DNA of 64,000 nucleotides from Aquatica leii (GCA_035610365.1 CM069432.1:242820104-242884103), one strand, 5' to 3'. Positions 34,961 through 45,985 are shown, counted from the stretch's first letter. Numbers and translations: made by a program. The notes: a model not told the origin generated them from the letters alone.

Positions 34961-36590
34961 ATGTCTTCGAAGAAAAAGCCGCAAGAAAATAGTCATTAGA
35001 GAGTAAAAATAACTATAGAAATAAAACATCAAATCATGAAAAGCGAGAGCGAGGTGTAAGCGTGGCTGATCTAGCACGCACATATAATCGATCAACATCA
35101 ACGATTTGCACTATCAAGAATATCTGCGCAACGGTCACGTATTCTCGACAATGTTGAAATGTTGCTTCTCATATGGGTAAATGAAAAGCAATTGCAAGGT
35201 GACACTATTAACGAGAACATCATTTGTGAGAAGGCACCAACGGCCGAAGAAGTTTTTAAAGGAAGTCGTGGGTGGTTCGAGAAGTTTAAGCGGAGAACTG
35301 GCATCCATAGCGGTGAAGCAGCAAGCTCTGACACAAAAGCAGCGGAGATTTTTATCTGCGATTTCGTAGATTCTGAAAGTTACTTGCCGCAGCAGGTTTT
35401 TAATTGTGACGAAACAGGTCTCTTCTGGAAAAAAAAATGCCGAAGCGAACCTATATAACAGCAGAGGAAAATGCATTGCCAGGTCACAAGCCAATGAAAG
35501 ACCGTCTCACGTTGCTATTTTGTGCCAATGCAAGCGGCGATTTGAAAATTAAGCCGCTGCTTGTTAACCATTCAGAAACTCCACGAGCTTTCAACAAATG
35601 CAAAATCCAGAAGAGCAGGCTACATGTGATATGGAGATCCAACAGAAAAGCTTGGGTGACACGTGAACTTTTTACTGAGTGGTTCAAGGAAGTGTTTGGT
35701 CCTTCTGTAAAAAAATATTGTAAAATTTTAAGAAGCTCTACACTAAAGCACTCTTTGAGCATTGTTTTCAAGTGACTGAAGAAACCAACCTCAATCTTAG
35801 AGAGTTCTGGAAAAATCACTTTCACATCATTGCCTGCCTTAAGATGATCGACAAGGCGTGGGAAGGGGTTACCAAAAGAGCCCTTACTTCTGCTTGAAAG
35901 AAACTTTGGCCGGATAGCGTTGTCAAATGTGACTTTGAGGGGTTCGAAACAGTACATGTGGAACCTGTAGTCAAGATTGTGTCTTTGGCTACTATCATGG
36001 GGTTAGAAGTGGAAAACAGTGATGTCGAAGAGCTTGTGAAAGAGCACAGCCAATAGCTGACTACTGAAGAGCTTATAGAGTTGCATTCTGTTTCACAGCA
36101 AGAAGTTTTGGAAGAAAGTTTGTCAGAAGAAGTAACAAAAAAACACTAATCTTCTGGCGAAATAAGAGAAATGCTGAAAGCATGGGAAACTGTTGCATCA
36201 TACGTTGAGAAGCATCACCCTAATAATATTTAATGATAATGCTGTGTCGCATTTTTGCCAAATTTTGAAGCGTCGACAAAAACAAATGTCTCTGGACATC
36301 TTTCTAGTAAAAAATAAATAGGTATGTATCGAATTTGCATTCCAGGTGGTTTTGTTCCGCAATGGTAGAAAAAATAAAGATAATTCACTCTCCTTAACAA
36401 TATGTAACATTTTTTTTTAAATAAACGTTATACATAACATTTCATGAGTACATATTTTTTCGACATGGAACGCATTATCGTATTTTACATTTATTTATAT
36501 AAGAAAAATTGTTTCGCATAACGAGTGCTTCGTTTTACGAGAATATGTGTGAAACGAATTATGCTCGTTAAGCGGCTTCTACTGTATTTG
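34961..36590 (+). pseudogene. Tigger-like (pogo superfamily) transposase and right end
   Basis: The start MSSKKKPQENS at 34961 leads into a psq-type helix-turn-helix (IKHQIMKSERERGVSVADLA), a CENP-B domain (ICEKAPTAEEVFKGSRGWFEKFKRRTGIHSG) and the DDE_1 core with FNCDETGLFWKK near 35400. After VFGPSVKKY near 35722 roughly 100 residues holding the second and third catalytic Asp are missing, and the copy jumps to the C-terminal part (KITFTSLPALR in one frame; AWEGVTKRAL and VSLATIMGLEVENSDVEELV in others). Frameshifts and stops are frequent. The right inverted end lies near 36551-36586 (CTCGTTAAGCGGCTTCTACT), typical of Tigger elements; no left end was found. Confidence 0.7.
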
Positions 36591-37746
36591 ATTTTAAATG
36601 TTTTTTGGAACAAACATATTTGATACATTACACTCTGGGAGGCGTCTACACCCCGCTTGGTATCGGACGTTTTCTAAATTTGTGTGTGCGTATTATGAAT
36701 AGGTTCTACTAAGCGCAGGCACTGGCTGCTGTGTAGTACTTGGAAACACCAACATTGCACGCCAGTACTGACCTACACCGCATAGGCTTAGCATTGAACT
36801 TTGCAGTTAGTGTAAATTCGGGTTGAAAATGAGTGTATTACGTTTTCAAGATAAGAATAATCTTACCAAAGCAGAAATGTTAATGTTATTTGAAGTAGAC
36901 GATCCAGAATACATGATGGAAAAGAGTGTGAGTCAAGTGATATGGAAGATAGAGACCACGTATTTGATGAAAAAGAAGTTGATGATGTAATAAAGACAAT
37001 AAGGATATCCCCAGCAAGTTGATCAATCGAACTCGCCTGATAACGATCCTTTTTACGTAGCTAAAGTTTTTACAAAATGGTCTAAGTTATCAGTAGGATT
37101 TCAAGATCCAGCATCAAAGAATATTTTTTTTTAATTTTTTACTCCAATCGCATCAAAAGATATGCAACCACGAATACACCAGAAATTGAAGCTTATATAG
37201 GGTTACTGACAACGCTTTTCACTAGCGATCCTGCTTCTTCTCGGCCCGTTAACCCCGCAATTCTTTTTAAACATAGATACAACTTTTTAACAAAATTCTT
37301 GCGTTGTAATAATTTTAAGACAAGGGAAGAGAGAAGACTAACTGATAAATTTACACCTGTAAAGCATATTTTTAAAAAATTCTTCTGAAACTATAAACGT
37401 GCACTCAATCCAAGTCATCACTTGTGCGTTGATGAACAACTAGCGCCATTCCGAGGTAAGGCACCAACCCGCGTGTAGATGAAAAATAAACCAGCCAAGT
37501 ACGGCATTAAGATTTGGGCTCTAGCGGACTGTGGTTCTAACTATACTGTGCACATGCAGGTGTATTTAGGTAAAATTTTGTGTGATATTGTGCGTCATGT
37601 AGTTAGCTTACTTATGGGTTTTAGGAAAAGTAAACAATAAACCAGAAAAAAACCAAGGCAAACGGATAGTTCTTTATCTTGTTGACTATTTAGGTACAGG
37701 ATACGGTATAATAACCGATAATTTTTTTTCTGAAGCTGGGGGATAA

Positions 37747-38854
37747 TGTAACGAACCGTTAAAAATTGTAATTATAGCGCCGTATTTTGTTTAGTTTAGG
37801 AATAATACTTATTTCACTTAGGACCGTTATTTATTTTTGTTAAGAATTATATATTATTAATTAAGTTAAATAATTTCCGTAACTGTATAAATAAATGTAA
37901 AAAGGGAATTTCCGCTAGTATCGAACGCGCAACTAAGCTTGCGTATCCCCGCTTACCGGCACTTCATCCGTCAGAGCGCATGTTATCCCCGCTTGAGCCG
38001 TTCTCCCACTTCCGGAGTCACAAATAAAACCGGAACCCCGACAGAGGAACGCCAGTTCCAGTTGGAGTTAACATCGAAGAAGATTCCGGGGTTCCTGTGC
38101 ACCAGCCTGATTTTAGGGTAAGCCGTTTTGCTTTTATTAACCGGACCTCCGGGGAGATACCGCTCCCCTCTTGTCTGCTCTTCCCTATTCTATCCTTTAT
38201 CGGGCGTCGTATTCGTAGTGTTTGGCTTTGGCCTGCGAATACGCCGTCAACACGTCGTATCCGTAGTGTTTGGCTTTGGCCTGCGGATCCGCCTTCCTCC
38301 ATCCATTACCGAGCGTCGTATTCGTAGTGTTTCGCTTTGGCCTGCGAATACGCCGTCAACACGTCGTCTCTGTAGTGTTTGGCTTTGGCCTGCGGATACG
38401 CCTTCCAGTACAGTGCCCAAATCCCTTCTCCTCCCTCTCAAGTTCAAATCCGAGTAAACCCCGTCTACCGATCCAACCAACGGAGGTTGCTACCCTAGTG
38501 CATGCTTGCTCGCTTAGTCACCGACGTCACCGCTTGTCGAACGCACGCTAATCAATCATTGGTTTATAGATCACCCGGAAGGTGATGTTTGTGGCCGCCG
38601 CTTCTGTACCGCTCGTTGTTTATTTTGAGAATAAATAAAGTTATTTTTATTTACTATTGTGTATTTTATTTTCGTCGCTTCGCTCCGCTTTTAGGTCCGT
38701 TTGAAGCCCTGGACAACCGTGTTTTCACTGTAGTTACCCGGACAGTGCCGTCGAACAGGAGAGTAAACTCCTCGAACAAATCTGGCGCCCAAGAACCGTT
38801 TCGTCCACTAGCTTTTTATTACAGCTAAGCAGTTCATCCGGAGTAAGCATCACA
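37747..38854 (+). repeat. Solo LTR, family B, inside the piggyBac gene
   Basis: This 1108-bp unit runs TGTAACGAACCGTTAAAAAT to GAGTAAGCATCACA and is flanked by ATAA on both sides (37743-37746, 38855-38858). It is GC-richer than its surroundings from 37920 to 38590. It contains tandem hairpins (38205-38408) and TGGCGCCC at 38783-38790. No coding sequence is seen. The 4-bp duplication and TG...CA ends fit a Ty3/gypsy solo LTR. The purine run just before it belongs to the piggyBac frame. Confidence 0.75.
38205..38408 (+). repeat. Tandem 109-bp repeat made of four short hairpins
   Basis: Two units (38205-38313 and 38314-38408) each hold two half-units sharing TAGTGTTTGGCTTTGGCCTG between short inverted arms. 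The arms read TATTCG with CGAATA in the first half of both units and TATCCG with CGGATC in the second half of unit 1, so a base change in one arm is largely matched in the other. It may act as an RNA hairpin or protein-binding array in the LTR. Confidence 0.65.
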
Positions 38855-39539
38855 ATAAACTCTGGAAAAAAAAAGTTGACAGTCTGTGGAACACTACGTA
38901 GAAATAAACATTTATACAGAGAGAATTGTTGCCATCTCCAATAAAGCCAGTACTTCCTTGTATGTTCGCTTTAAAAAAGAACTACGCAGTCATATTGCTT
39001 TCCAGTGAACATGAAGATGATAAAGTCAATGGCGAAGATGTAGGCTACAAACCAGACATAATCTTACAGTACAATAGTACTACATGTGTACTAGACGCAA
39101 CAGACCAAATGGCATAAAAGTACACCACACAAAGAAAGACTGTTAGGTGGCCTATAGCAATCATATGATTAATATTGCCGGAATAAATACATTCCAAATA
39201 TGGATCATGGGTAATCCCGATTATGAAAATGGCCATTTAAATGCAACAAGAAAGTTTCTCTTTCAATTAGGCAAAGATATATCAAAAGACAACCTAATGT
39301 TTCGTTACGAAAATAATAGTGGTTTAAAGGCGAATATAAAAGAATGCTGTCTAAAGGTTGTCCTAGAAACTGAAAAAGAAAGAAGATCACAAAACCAACC
39401 ACGACCAAGTTAGGACCTATTTATATGCCTACAACATTCACAAAAGCAAATATTGCGCTTAAATTGTAAAAATAAAACATAATTTGTCATTTTTTAAATT
39501 TATTTAAAGGTTAAAGTTGACTATTTATAGATATTTTTA

Positions 39540-40145
39540 GTCAACAAGAACCCAACTAAGTAAAATTGTGCAGCAAAATATTAAATTGTCTCAGAATATC
39601 TCAAAAATTCATGGGGTGCAAGTGCACCTTGTTTGGTATCGTACGTAAGAAAAAACTTGGTATTATAAAGATTAATGACACGTTGTGGAAAAATAAACAT
39701 GTAAAAATAGAAGCAAAATCAGGGATTTGCCAATACACGATAACACCAATAATAACATACACTGCAAAAACTTGTGCGGGCACATCAAAAACAAAAAGAA
39801 TATTAAAAACAAGCAAAATAAAGGCGCTTTGAAGATTTGTTGGAAACACAGTATTGAGCAGAGAAAGGAGTGAAGATATAAGAAAAAAGTGTAAAGCGGA
39901 ATGGGTATTACATAGAAAACACGAATGGAACGAATATAATAAGCGATGAATGAACAACAAATCGTCAAAGCAGCAAGTGACAAATTACCAGTGGGCAAAA
40001 GAAGTACAGGAAGACTGCGAATGAGATGGAGTGAATATGAACGCAATCGAAAGAGACGCATAAATTACGAAAAAAGAACAGGCAATATGCATATTTTAAA
40101 GACGAAAAAAGAAGAAAAACGTCAGGAAAAAGAAACTAGTGTTTG
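39540..40145 (+). pseudogene. LINE 3' coding end (RTE-like)
   Basis: Plus-strand frames read TPIITYTAKTCAGTSKTKRI near 39750, then VGNTVLSRERSEDIRKKCKA, HEWNEYNK and VKAASDKLPVGKRSTGRLRMRWSE near 39960-40030. This is the familiar C-terminal end of RTE-like endonuclease/reverse transcriptases (P-I-L-T-Y-x-A-E-T, then G-K-R-x-x-G-R-P-R-x-R-W). It is broken by frame changes. The rest of the element is absent here; it may be the same family as the fragment at 31690-32795, but the parts do not overlap. Confidence 0.6.
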
Positions 40146-40199
40146 ATTTGATTAAAATAGGAAGTGCAGCTGGAATTGAAGTTTTTAGCATATGCGTGT

Positions 40200-40410
40200 T
40201 GCGATTAATTGATAACTGAGGAACGAAACTAATGGATAACTGTGAGTCAAAACTAGTAGATATTAATAATATAAATTGATAGAAAGCTGGAACATAAAAT
40301 TTATAGCAGAAAAAAACTAGTGGATGGCTGGAAGACAAAGCTAGTGGATAGTTGTACGACAAAACTAGTAAAACAAGATTATTGGATGACTAAAAGACAA
40401 AAAAATCGAA
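40200..40410. repeat. Degenerate tandem repeat, unit near AAACTAGTGGATNGCTGGAAGACA
   Basis: At least five imperfect units of about 24-40 bp contain AAACTAGT(G/A)GAT and a following GACAAA or GAACAT. It is not part of a recognised element. Confidence 0.45.
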
Positions 40411-40464
40411 TTACAATTGTTAACAGTTCAAATCGGTTCTTATTAAGTACTACTCCAAATATTC

Positions 40465-41317
40465 AACAATCTTTTTTATTAAGAAACGACACTGAGCATT
40501 TGTGCGGTTTTTCTTACATTTTAGTCTTTTTACATTCATATAAGGAAACTCTAGCAATTGCAATTTTTGTTTGCATAATTTTGTTTTAAGGTCTCCTGAA
40601 TCAGAAAAATGTAGTTTTGACAAAAAAATTTTGGGTGTTTGTATGTGTTTGTGTGTGTCTGTGTGTTACGATGTACCCACGATAACTTTCAAACCAAAAT
40701 TCTTAGTAACTTGAAATTTGGTATGAAGCTGGTTTTTCATATTCTCTCGGTTCAATAAAAGATGGTTTTGATAAAAAAACTGGAAGTGGGTGTATCTGTG
40801 ATTTTTAACAGTTTTTCTTATATAATTTTATATGTAAATTATTCGAATTATTTTTACAGTTTCTTATAGAGTGAATTCTTCCAAACAATTTATGCAAACA
40901 CAAAATTTTTCTAAAATTTACAGTTTATTAGATATTTTTTTATAATTTAAAATGAATTCACAAATATAATCTAGGTTCGGATCCTGCCCGCGAAAAACAT
41001 TCCATATCTTGAAGGGAAAGCAAGATACGTTAAAAATAATAATTATTACTGATTTACTAAAGGGAAAAGCAATATCGAGGCGCACAAATATAGGAGTTAG
41101 TCAATATGACAACATAAGCTTAATGTGCCATATTTTGGTTATATGTATATTTAACGAAATCGATCGAAAAATGATAGCATGCTAGGAAGTCAATACAAAC
41201 GTGTACTTATAACTTCAAAGTGGTTTTATGACAATATTACCTTAAAAAAAGTGTAGACATTCCTTTATCATGCCTTATAGGAAAGTCGTGTGGTGACCAC
41301 ACCAGTTTTTTTTAAAT
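40465..41317 (+). repeat. Left arm of the long inverted repeat
   Basis: Starts in an AT-rich zone, has a TG-rich stretch near 40635-40672 (GTGTTTGTATGTGTTTGTGT), and ends with the palindrome TGTGGTGACCACACCA and a T run. Confidence 0.6.
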
Positions 41318-42437
41318 GTTATTATATTATGCAGCTTATCGAATTTTTAGAAAACGCTTTTAACGAGAAAAAAATTAAAATTAGTTTTGTTAACGAATCA
41401 AGAATTATTTAAAAATGAAGCAATTAAATATTAAATAACAATTTATCTCATTCCAAAACAGTAATAAAATAGTATGTTAAGAAGTTACCTTTAAATCTTA
41501 AGCATTTTAAACACAAATTCACTGTACTTTAATGTCATGAGTTTTATCCGCATTATCTGATCTTAACGACATCATCGTTTTAACTTTAGCTAACATTTTT
41601 ATAACTAAAATATCGTTAAAATGACAGTTTAACAAGAAAAAATTAAATAACGTTGTAGTAGGCGTTTAAATATTAAATAACAAAAGATGTTTACAAGAAA
41701 AAAAAAGTTCATTGTTTGCTTAGCTTTTTTATTATTTTTTTAAAATAAAAATTTAATATTTTAGATAAAAACAGTTATTTACATATAAATATTATTTAAA
41801 TAGAATGTCGAAAAAGGTAAATAATAAATTTAAAAAAAAATGAATTAACATGAGAAATAATTATTAATACGAAGTCTATTAACATACATACATGTGTTCT
41901 TTATTTTGTAATAAGGTGACTCAAACTTAAAAAATTTAAGAAACAATCCAAGAAATTACGCAACGATTTTGGGCTACTCGAGTTTACTTTACAAGTTCAT
42001 GTTGTCCTTTTGTACTCACATTTTTAAATTTTTTACAAAAAAAGTTTTGATTTGTATTGCTGATTATTTCTGTTTTGTCCGCAAACTTTTAATGATTAAA
42101 TTCTTCAAATTAGGTTTATTATTGAATTTAGTTTATAACTGTCGTTTTTCTAATCTCTTTATTTTTGTTATTTTATAATATATTTAAAAGAAAAATCAAT
42201 TCTGCAATAGCAATAAATGCAAAGATCGTTAACTGGTTATTACCATAGGTTACATATAATGACCACATAATGAAATGAAAGCAGTAAATTATATTGTTAT
42301 AGCAATGGTTATGGTAAATTATTTTACAGTTATACGGTTCTCGTCTTATTGTGATTCAAGCCCCAGTACTTTAAATAACTCTAAACTTATTTACGCAACG
42401 GAACACAGTGCTAAAAGGATTAGTTTACTCTACAATA

Positions 42438-43310
42438 AAAAAACTGGTGTGGTCACCACACGACTTTCCTATAAGGAATGATGATGGAATGTCTACATAT
42501 TTTTTTTAAGGTTATGTTGTAATAAAACCACTTTGAAGTTATACGTACACGTTTGTATTGACTTCCTATGATGCTATAATTCTTTTAAAATTTTTCTCCT
42601 CGATTTCATTAAGGTGTAACCGAAATATGGCAAATTGAACTTATGTTGTCATATCGACTAATATTTGTGCGCCTAGATATTGCTTTCCCCTTTAATAAAT
42701 CCGCAAAAATTATTATTTTTAACGTATCTTGCTTTCCCTTCCAGATATAGATTTTTTTTCTAAAAAAAATCGTCGCAGGCAGCATTGGAACCTATATTAT
42801 ATTTGTGAATTTATTTTGAATTATAAATAAAATTTAAAATATACTGTTAATTTAAAATTTTTTTTTATTTGAATAAATTGTTAGAAAAAATTATCTCTAT
42901 AAGAAACTGTACAAATAATTCGAATAATTTACATACGTACAAAATTATATAAGAAAAACTGTTAAAAATGAGGGATACACCCACTTTCGGTTTCTTTATC
43001 AGACCCATCTTTTGACAGAACCGAGAGACTATGAAAAGCCAGCTCCACACCAAATTTGAAGTTACTAGGACTTTTGGTTCGAGAGTTATCGTGGGTATAT
43101 CGTTAAACGCACAGATACACACGGATACCAAAATTTTTTGTCAAAAACACATTTCTCTGTCTGAGGAGACCTTGAAACGTAAAATTATGTAAAAAATTTT
43201 TTTTTAAATGACGATAACTACTTTTCTTATAGGAAAAATTTTTACAACCAAACTAAAAACTTGCGCTGTGGGTTGACAACTATGCTTTTATCTAAAAAAA
43301 GATACGTCAA
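42438..43310 (-). repeat. Right arm of the long inverted repeat
   Basis: Inverted copy of the left arm, with scattered substitutions and several small indels. The unrecognised 68-codon frame at 42275-42481 enters this arm. Confidence 0.6.
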
Positions 43311-43559
43311 TGTTAAATCTCAAATACGCCCAGGGTTTTTAAGGCGTGTTTAGATTTCGTTATAAGCAGAAAAAATGCAATGTATACAGAGCGATTATTT
43401 CATTCATTAATAACTGATCTTGACAGTATTACCCGGTACTACGTTATTTTCATAAACATAAAAATTACAAAAATAGTAAATGAGAATTAAGAAATATATT
43501 AATTTTAAAAAGTTATATACTATATATTTTAGACATAAAACTTTCACCATAAAACATTA

Positions 43560-43674
43560 TTAAATTATTTTTTGGGTAAATGGTGTAATTTATTTAGAAG
43601 AACTTAGACAAAGTTCGAAAGCTAGCAATTGTATTTCTAAATAGATTACACCATTTACCCAAAAAATAATTTAA
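43560..43674. repeat. Near-perfect 40-bp inverted repeat
   Basis: The arms 43560-43599 and 43635-43674 match at 39 of 40 positions as reverse complements (core GGGTAAATGGTGTAAT) around a 35-base loop. Sequence at 43500-43590 is related in reverse to 59952-60017, so this belongs to a small repeat family, probably a MITE. Confidence 0.65.
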
Positions 43675-43729
43675 TATATACTATATAATTTCATGGTAGA
43701 TAACAGTAAAATTATCTAAAGTAATCAGT

Positions 43730-44340
43730 TTGATAACATTCATGCATTCGTATATAAATGCAGCGCAGTATGTTATAAATTCCGAAAGCGTTTGGAAATT
43801 CCTATTGGCAATTAAAATCGATCAAGATATGAAATCCGCGTGGATTTACCCCAGAAAATGCATTACAGTACTTAGAAGAGAGCTAGATAAATTGTTAGAA
43901 ACTAGCAGTGATGCTGGCGAACATTCATTAGATGTGGAAGAATCTGATGGATATATTTCCAGTGGAAAATGAGGGATCTGTAATAACAACAATTCCTCTA
44001 CATCCGATACTGGTTCTCAACCGTTCACTTTTACCAAGAACCGCTAAAAACGGTGTTTCTCTAAAAATAAGAAACAAGCAAACTGCAAAAAGTGGGGATG
44101 TGTGGACAGTTATAGATTGTAATAAGCATAATGTTGGACGTGCACAACAACTTCCTTTGCAAAACGGAGTGTAACATATTCTCCACTTAGTGCACTCCAT
44201 TTATTTATAGACAATTATGTTCTAAAGCATATTCGACACTGTAACCGAGACTGAGAGACAGCTGGATGATGACGATTGGACCATATCTCTTTCAGAACTT
44301 AAAGTTTTAAACACACAGCCAGAAATGATAAAAAATAAAT
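43730..44340 (+). pseudogene. piggyBac-like transposase, N-terminal fragment
   Basis: Frames at 43932-44174 and in the next frame to about 44330 read VWTVIDCNKHNVGRAQQ, then TYSPLSALHLFIDNYVLKHI, then a D-D-D-W-T-I-S-L-S-E-L-K-like run near 44265-44300. These match the region before the catalytic domain of piggyBac proteins. An acidic stretch (SLDVEESDGYISSG) precedes it. There are two or more frame changes. The catalytic part is absent; the Penelope pieces start right after it. It does not join the piggyBac at 36.6-39.4 kb. Confidence 0.6.
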
Positions 44341-44365
44341 AAAAATTTTAAAAACAGAAAGGTGA

Positions 44366-44799
44366 AATTACAATTTAGGATTAAGAAGAGGAGAAGTGCT
44401 TATATCGAGAAGTTCATTAAGACACGTAGAAGAATTATCATTAGAAAGACGGTGAATTTCTAAAATTTCAAGATTGTTGAGATAATGGTCTTTATTATAA
44501 AAATGAAGAAATTTAATATTAAGATCAGGAGAAAAAGAATGACTAGTAGACAAAATGTGATTAACAAAGGCAGAACAGGTATTACAGATATCAGTATTTA
44601 AATTTCTATTTATAAAATAAATATGTTGTTTTGATGTAGTTTTGAACTTTCTTCCAGTTTGGCCGACATAAGAAGAATTACAAGAAAAACACGAAATTTT
44701 GTAAACACCAGATTTTTCTATAGCAGAAATAGGATCTTTATTATTAGCAATATAAGATTTTAAATTATTATTCGTAGAAAAAAGAAACAGAAACATTAG
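44366..44799 (-). mobile_element. Penelope-like element, 5'-truncated copy (GIY-YIG end)
   Basis: A 142-codon frame on the minus strand reads ISAIEKSGVYKISCFSCNSS and YVGQTGRKF, the G-x-Y-x10-11-Y-V-G core of a GIY-YIG nuclease, followed by HIYFINRNLNTDICNTCSAF and a natural-looking end at 44368. Only the endonuclease end is kept. It starts within a few bases of the plus-strand copy that begins at 44805, so the two are head to head. Confidence 0.7.
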
Positions 44800-45985
44800 C
44801 TTATGAATCCTTCTTTATGGTCAAAAATTCATAAGCCTTCTATCCCAATACGTTCTGTTGTGTCTTTTTGTAATTCTCCTGTAGCTAAACTTGCTCCTTG
44901 GCTTAATAACGTAATTAGAACTTATTTTTGCTTCTAAAATTAAAAATACTTCCTTTCCTTCTTCATCTTATCTTGTTTCTGTTGATGTTGTCAATCTTTT
45001 TCTTTCTATCCTTCCTGAAAAATGTGTATCTCTCATTCGTAATCTACTTTTTTCTAACGGTTTTTAAACACTTACCAAATCTTAGATGTTTGTTCTCTTC
45101 TTGACTTAGTTTTCAAGCAAAATGTTTTCAAATTTAATAATTATTATTCTCAATTATCAAGTTTAGTTATGGGTTCAAACATTTCTCCTCTTGCTGCTGA
45201 AATATTTATGAATAATATTGAAAATATTTTTTTTTCTAATTGTTCTTTTTTTAGCATGATTACCTTTTGGTTTAGATATGTAGATGACTGTATTGTTCTT
45301 TTTAATGGTTCTTTAGACGATCTAAGTAAATTTCACGACTCTTTTTGTTCTTTAATTAATCGTCTTTATTCTATTCCTGTTTCTATAACCAGTTTTAATA
45401 AAGAATTGAAAATTATTAAACAACTTGCTTATAATACTGGTTATCAGTTATAAAGAATTGAAAATTATTAAATAACTTGCTTATAATACTGGTTATCCTT
45501 TTGAAATTTTAAACACAGCTATTCCTTTTCACCATTTATTTAAAAATTTGGTACATAATAAATCTAGTAGTAATAATATTTACCGTTCTATTCCCTACTT
45601 TAGTCCTTCTTGTCTTTTCCTTAGAAATAAACAATTTAATGTTTCTATTTCTGTTTCTACGAATAATATTGTAAAATCTTATATTGCTAATAATAAAGAT
45701 CCTATTTCTGCTTTAGATAAATCTGGTGTTTATAAAATTTCGTGTTCTTCTTGTAATTCTTCTTATGCCGGTCAAACTGGAAGAAAGTTCAAAATTAGAT
45801 TAAAAGAATATATTTACGTTATTAATAGAAATTTAAATACTGATATCTGTAATACCTGTGCTGCTTTTCCTAATTTAATGTGTTAGCTATATTTTTAATA
45901 ATTTTTACTGTTTGAAGACATACTGATGATGACATTTTATAATGTCGAAACATGTTTATAAAATAAAATAAATTAAAAACTTTAA
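44800..45985 (+). mobile_element. Penelope-like element, reverse transcriptase plus GIY-YIG, broken
   Basis: From 44810 the plus strand reads LWSKIHKPSIPIRSVVSF, a conserved Penelope reverse-transcriptase block. VMGSNISPLAAEIFMNNIE follows at 45169 and FRYVDDCIVLFNG, with the catalytic Asp pair, at 45271. The GIY-YIG nuclease lies at 45720-45880 (SGVYKISCSSCNSS and YAGQTGRKFKIRLKEYI). The 3' tail contains CTGATGATGACATTTTATAA and an A-rich end near 45985. The frames are interrupted in several places and a 52-bp tandem duplication lies at 45402-45505. It is close kin to the minus-strand copy beside it. Confidence 0.75.
45402..45505 (+). repeat. 52-bp tandem duplication in the Penelope copy
   Basis: The segment AAAGAATTGAAAATTATTAA...TGGTTATC occurs twice in direct contact, the second copy with one or two changes. 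It looks like replication slippage after insertion. Confidence 0.7.

Larger units (their letters stand above)
36610..39425 (+). pseudogene. piggyBac-like transposase, split by a solo LTR
   Basis: The start MSVLRFQDKNNLTKAEMLML lies at 36829. Recognisable blocks follow in order across several frames: IEAYIGLLTTLFTSDPASSR, CVDEQLAPFRG (first catalytic Asp) near 37420, KPAKYGIKIWALADCGSNYT, then after a likely 55-bp intron (37570-37624, GT...AG) KPEKNQGKRIVLYLVDYLG and IITDNFFSEAG (second Asp) at about 37700. The solo LTR at 37747-38854 intervenes. The gene resumes with TVCGTLRRNK, LSSEHEDDKVNGEDVGYKPD, VLDATDQMA (third Asp) and NMINIAGIN-like sequence, ending near 39410. There are at least five frame changes or stops. 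It would cut at TTAA sites. Confidence 0.75.
40465..43310. mobile_element. 2.85 kb element with very long inverted arms
   Basis: The arms 40465-41317 and 42438-43310 are imperfect inverted copies, around 80-85 percent identical in the best parts. Paired landmarks are AAGGTCTCCTGA at 40589 with its complement at 43163, AAATTATTCGAATTATTT with its complement near 42916, and GTCGTGTGGTGACCACACCA at 41286 with its complement near 42446. The middle (41318-42437) is AT-rich with two short frames of 69 and 68 codons that I do not recognise. Similarity fades outward beyond the AAGGTCTCC motifs, so the true ends may be at 40589 and 43171 or further out. No transposase is seen. It is a foldback or non-autonomous element of unknown family. 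Confidence 0.6.

Noticed and set aside
37735-37746. Polypurine tract AAGCTGGGGGATAA before the LTR at 37747
   Set aside because: It belongs to the piggyBac reading frame and the ATAA duplication; the LTR is solo, so no internal region ends here.
38018-38551. Overlapping open frames on both strands around 38 kb
   Set aside because: They arise from the GC-richer tandem hairpins of the solo LTR; both strands and several frames are open at once and none matches a protein.
40465-43310. Polinton (Maverick) remnant, suggested by the long inverted arms
   Set aside because: Far shorter than that class and none of its usual genes is present; kept as an unplaced foldback element.
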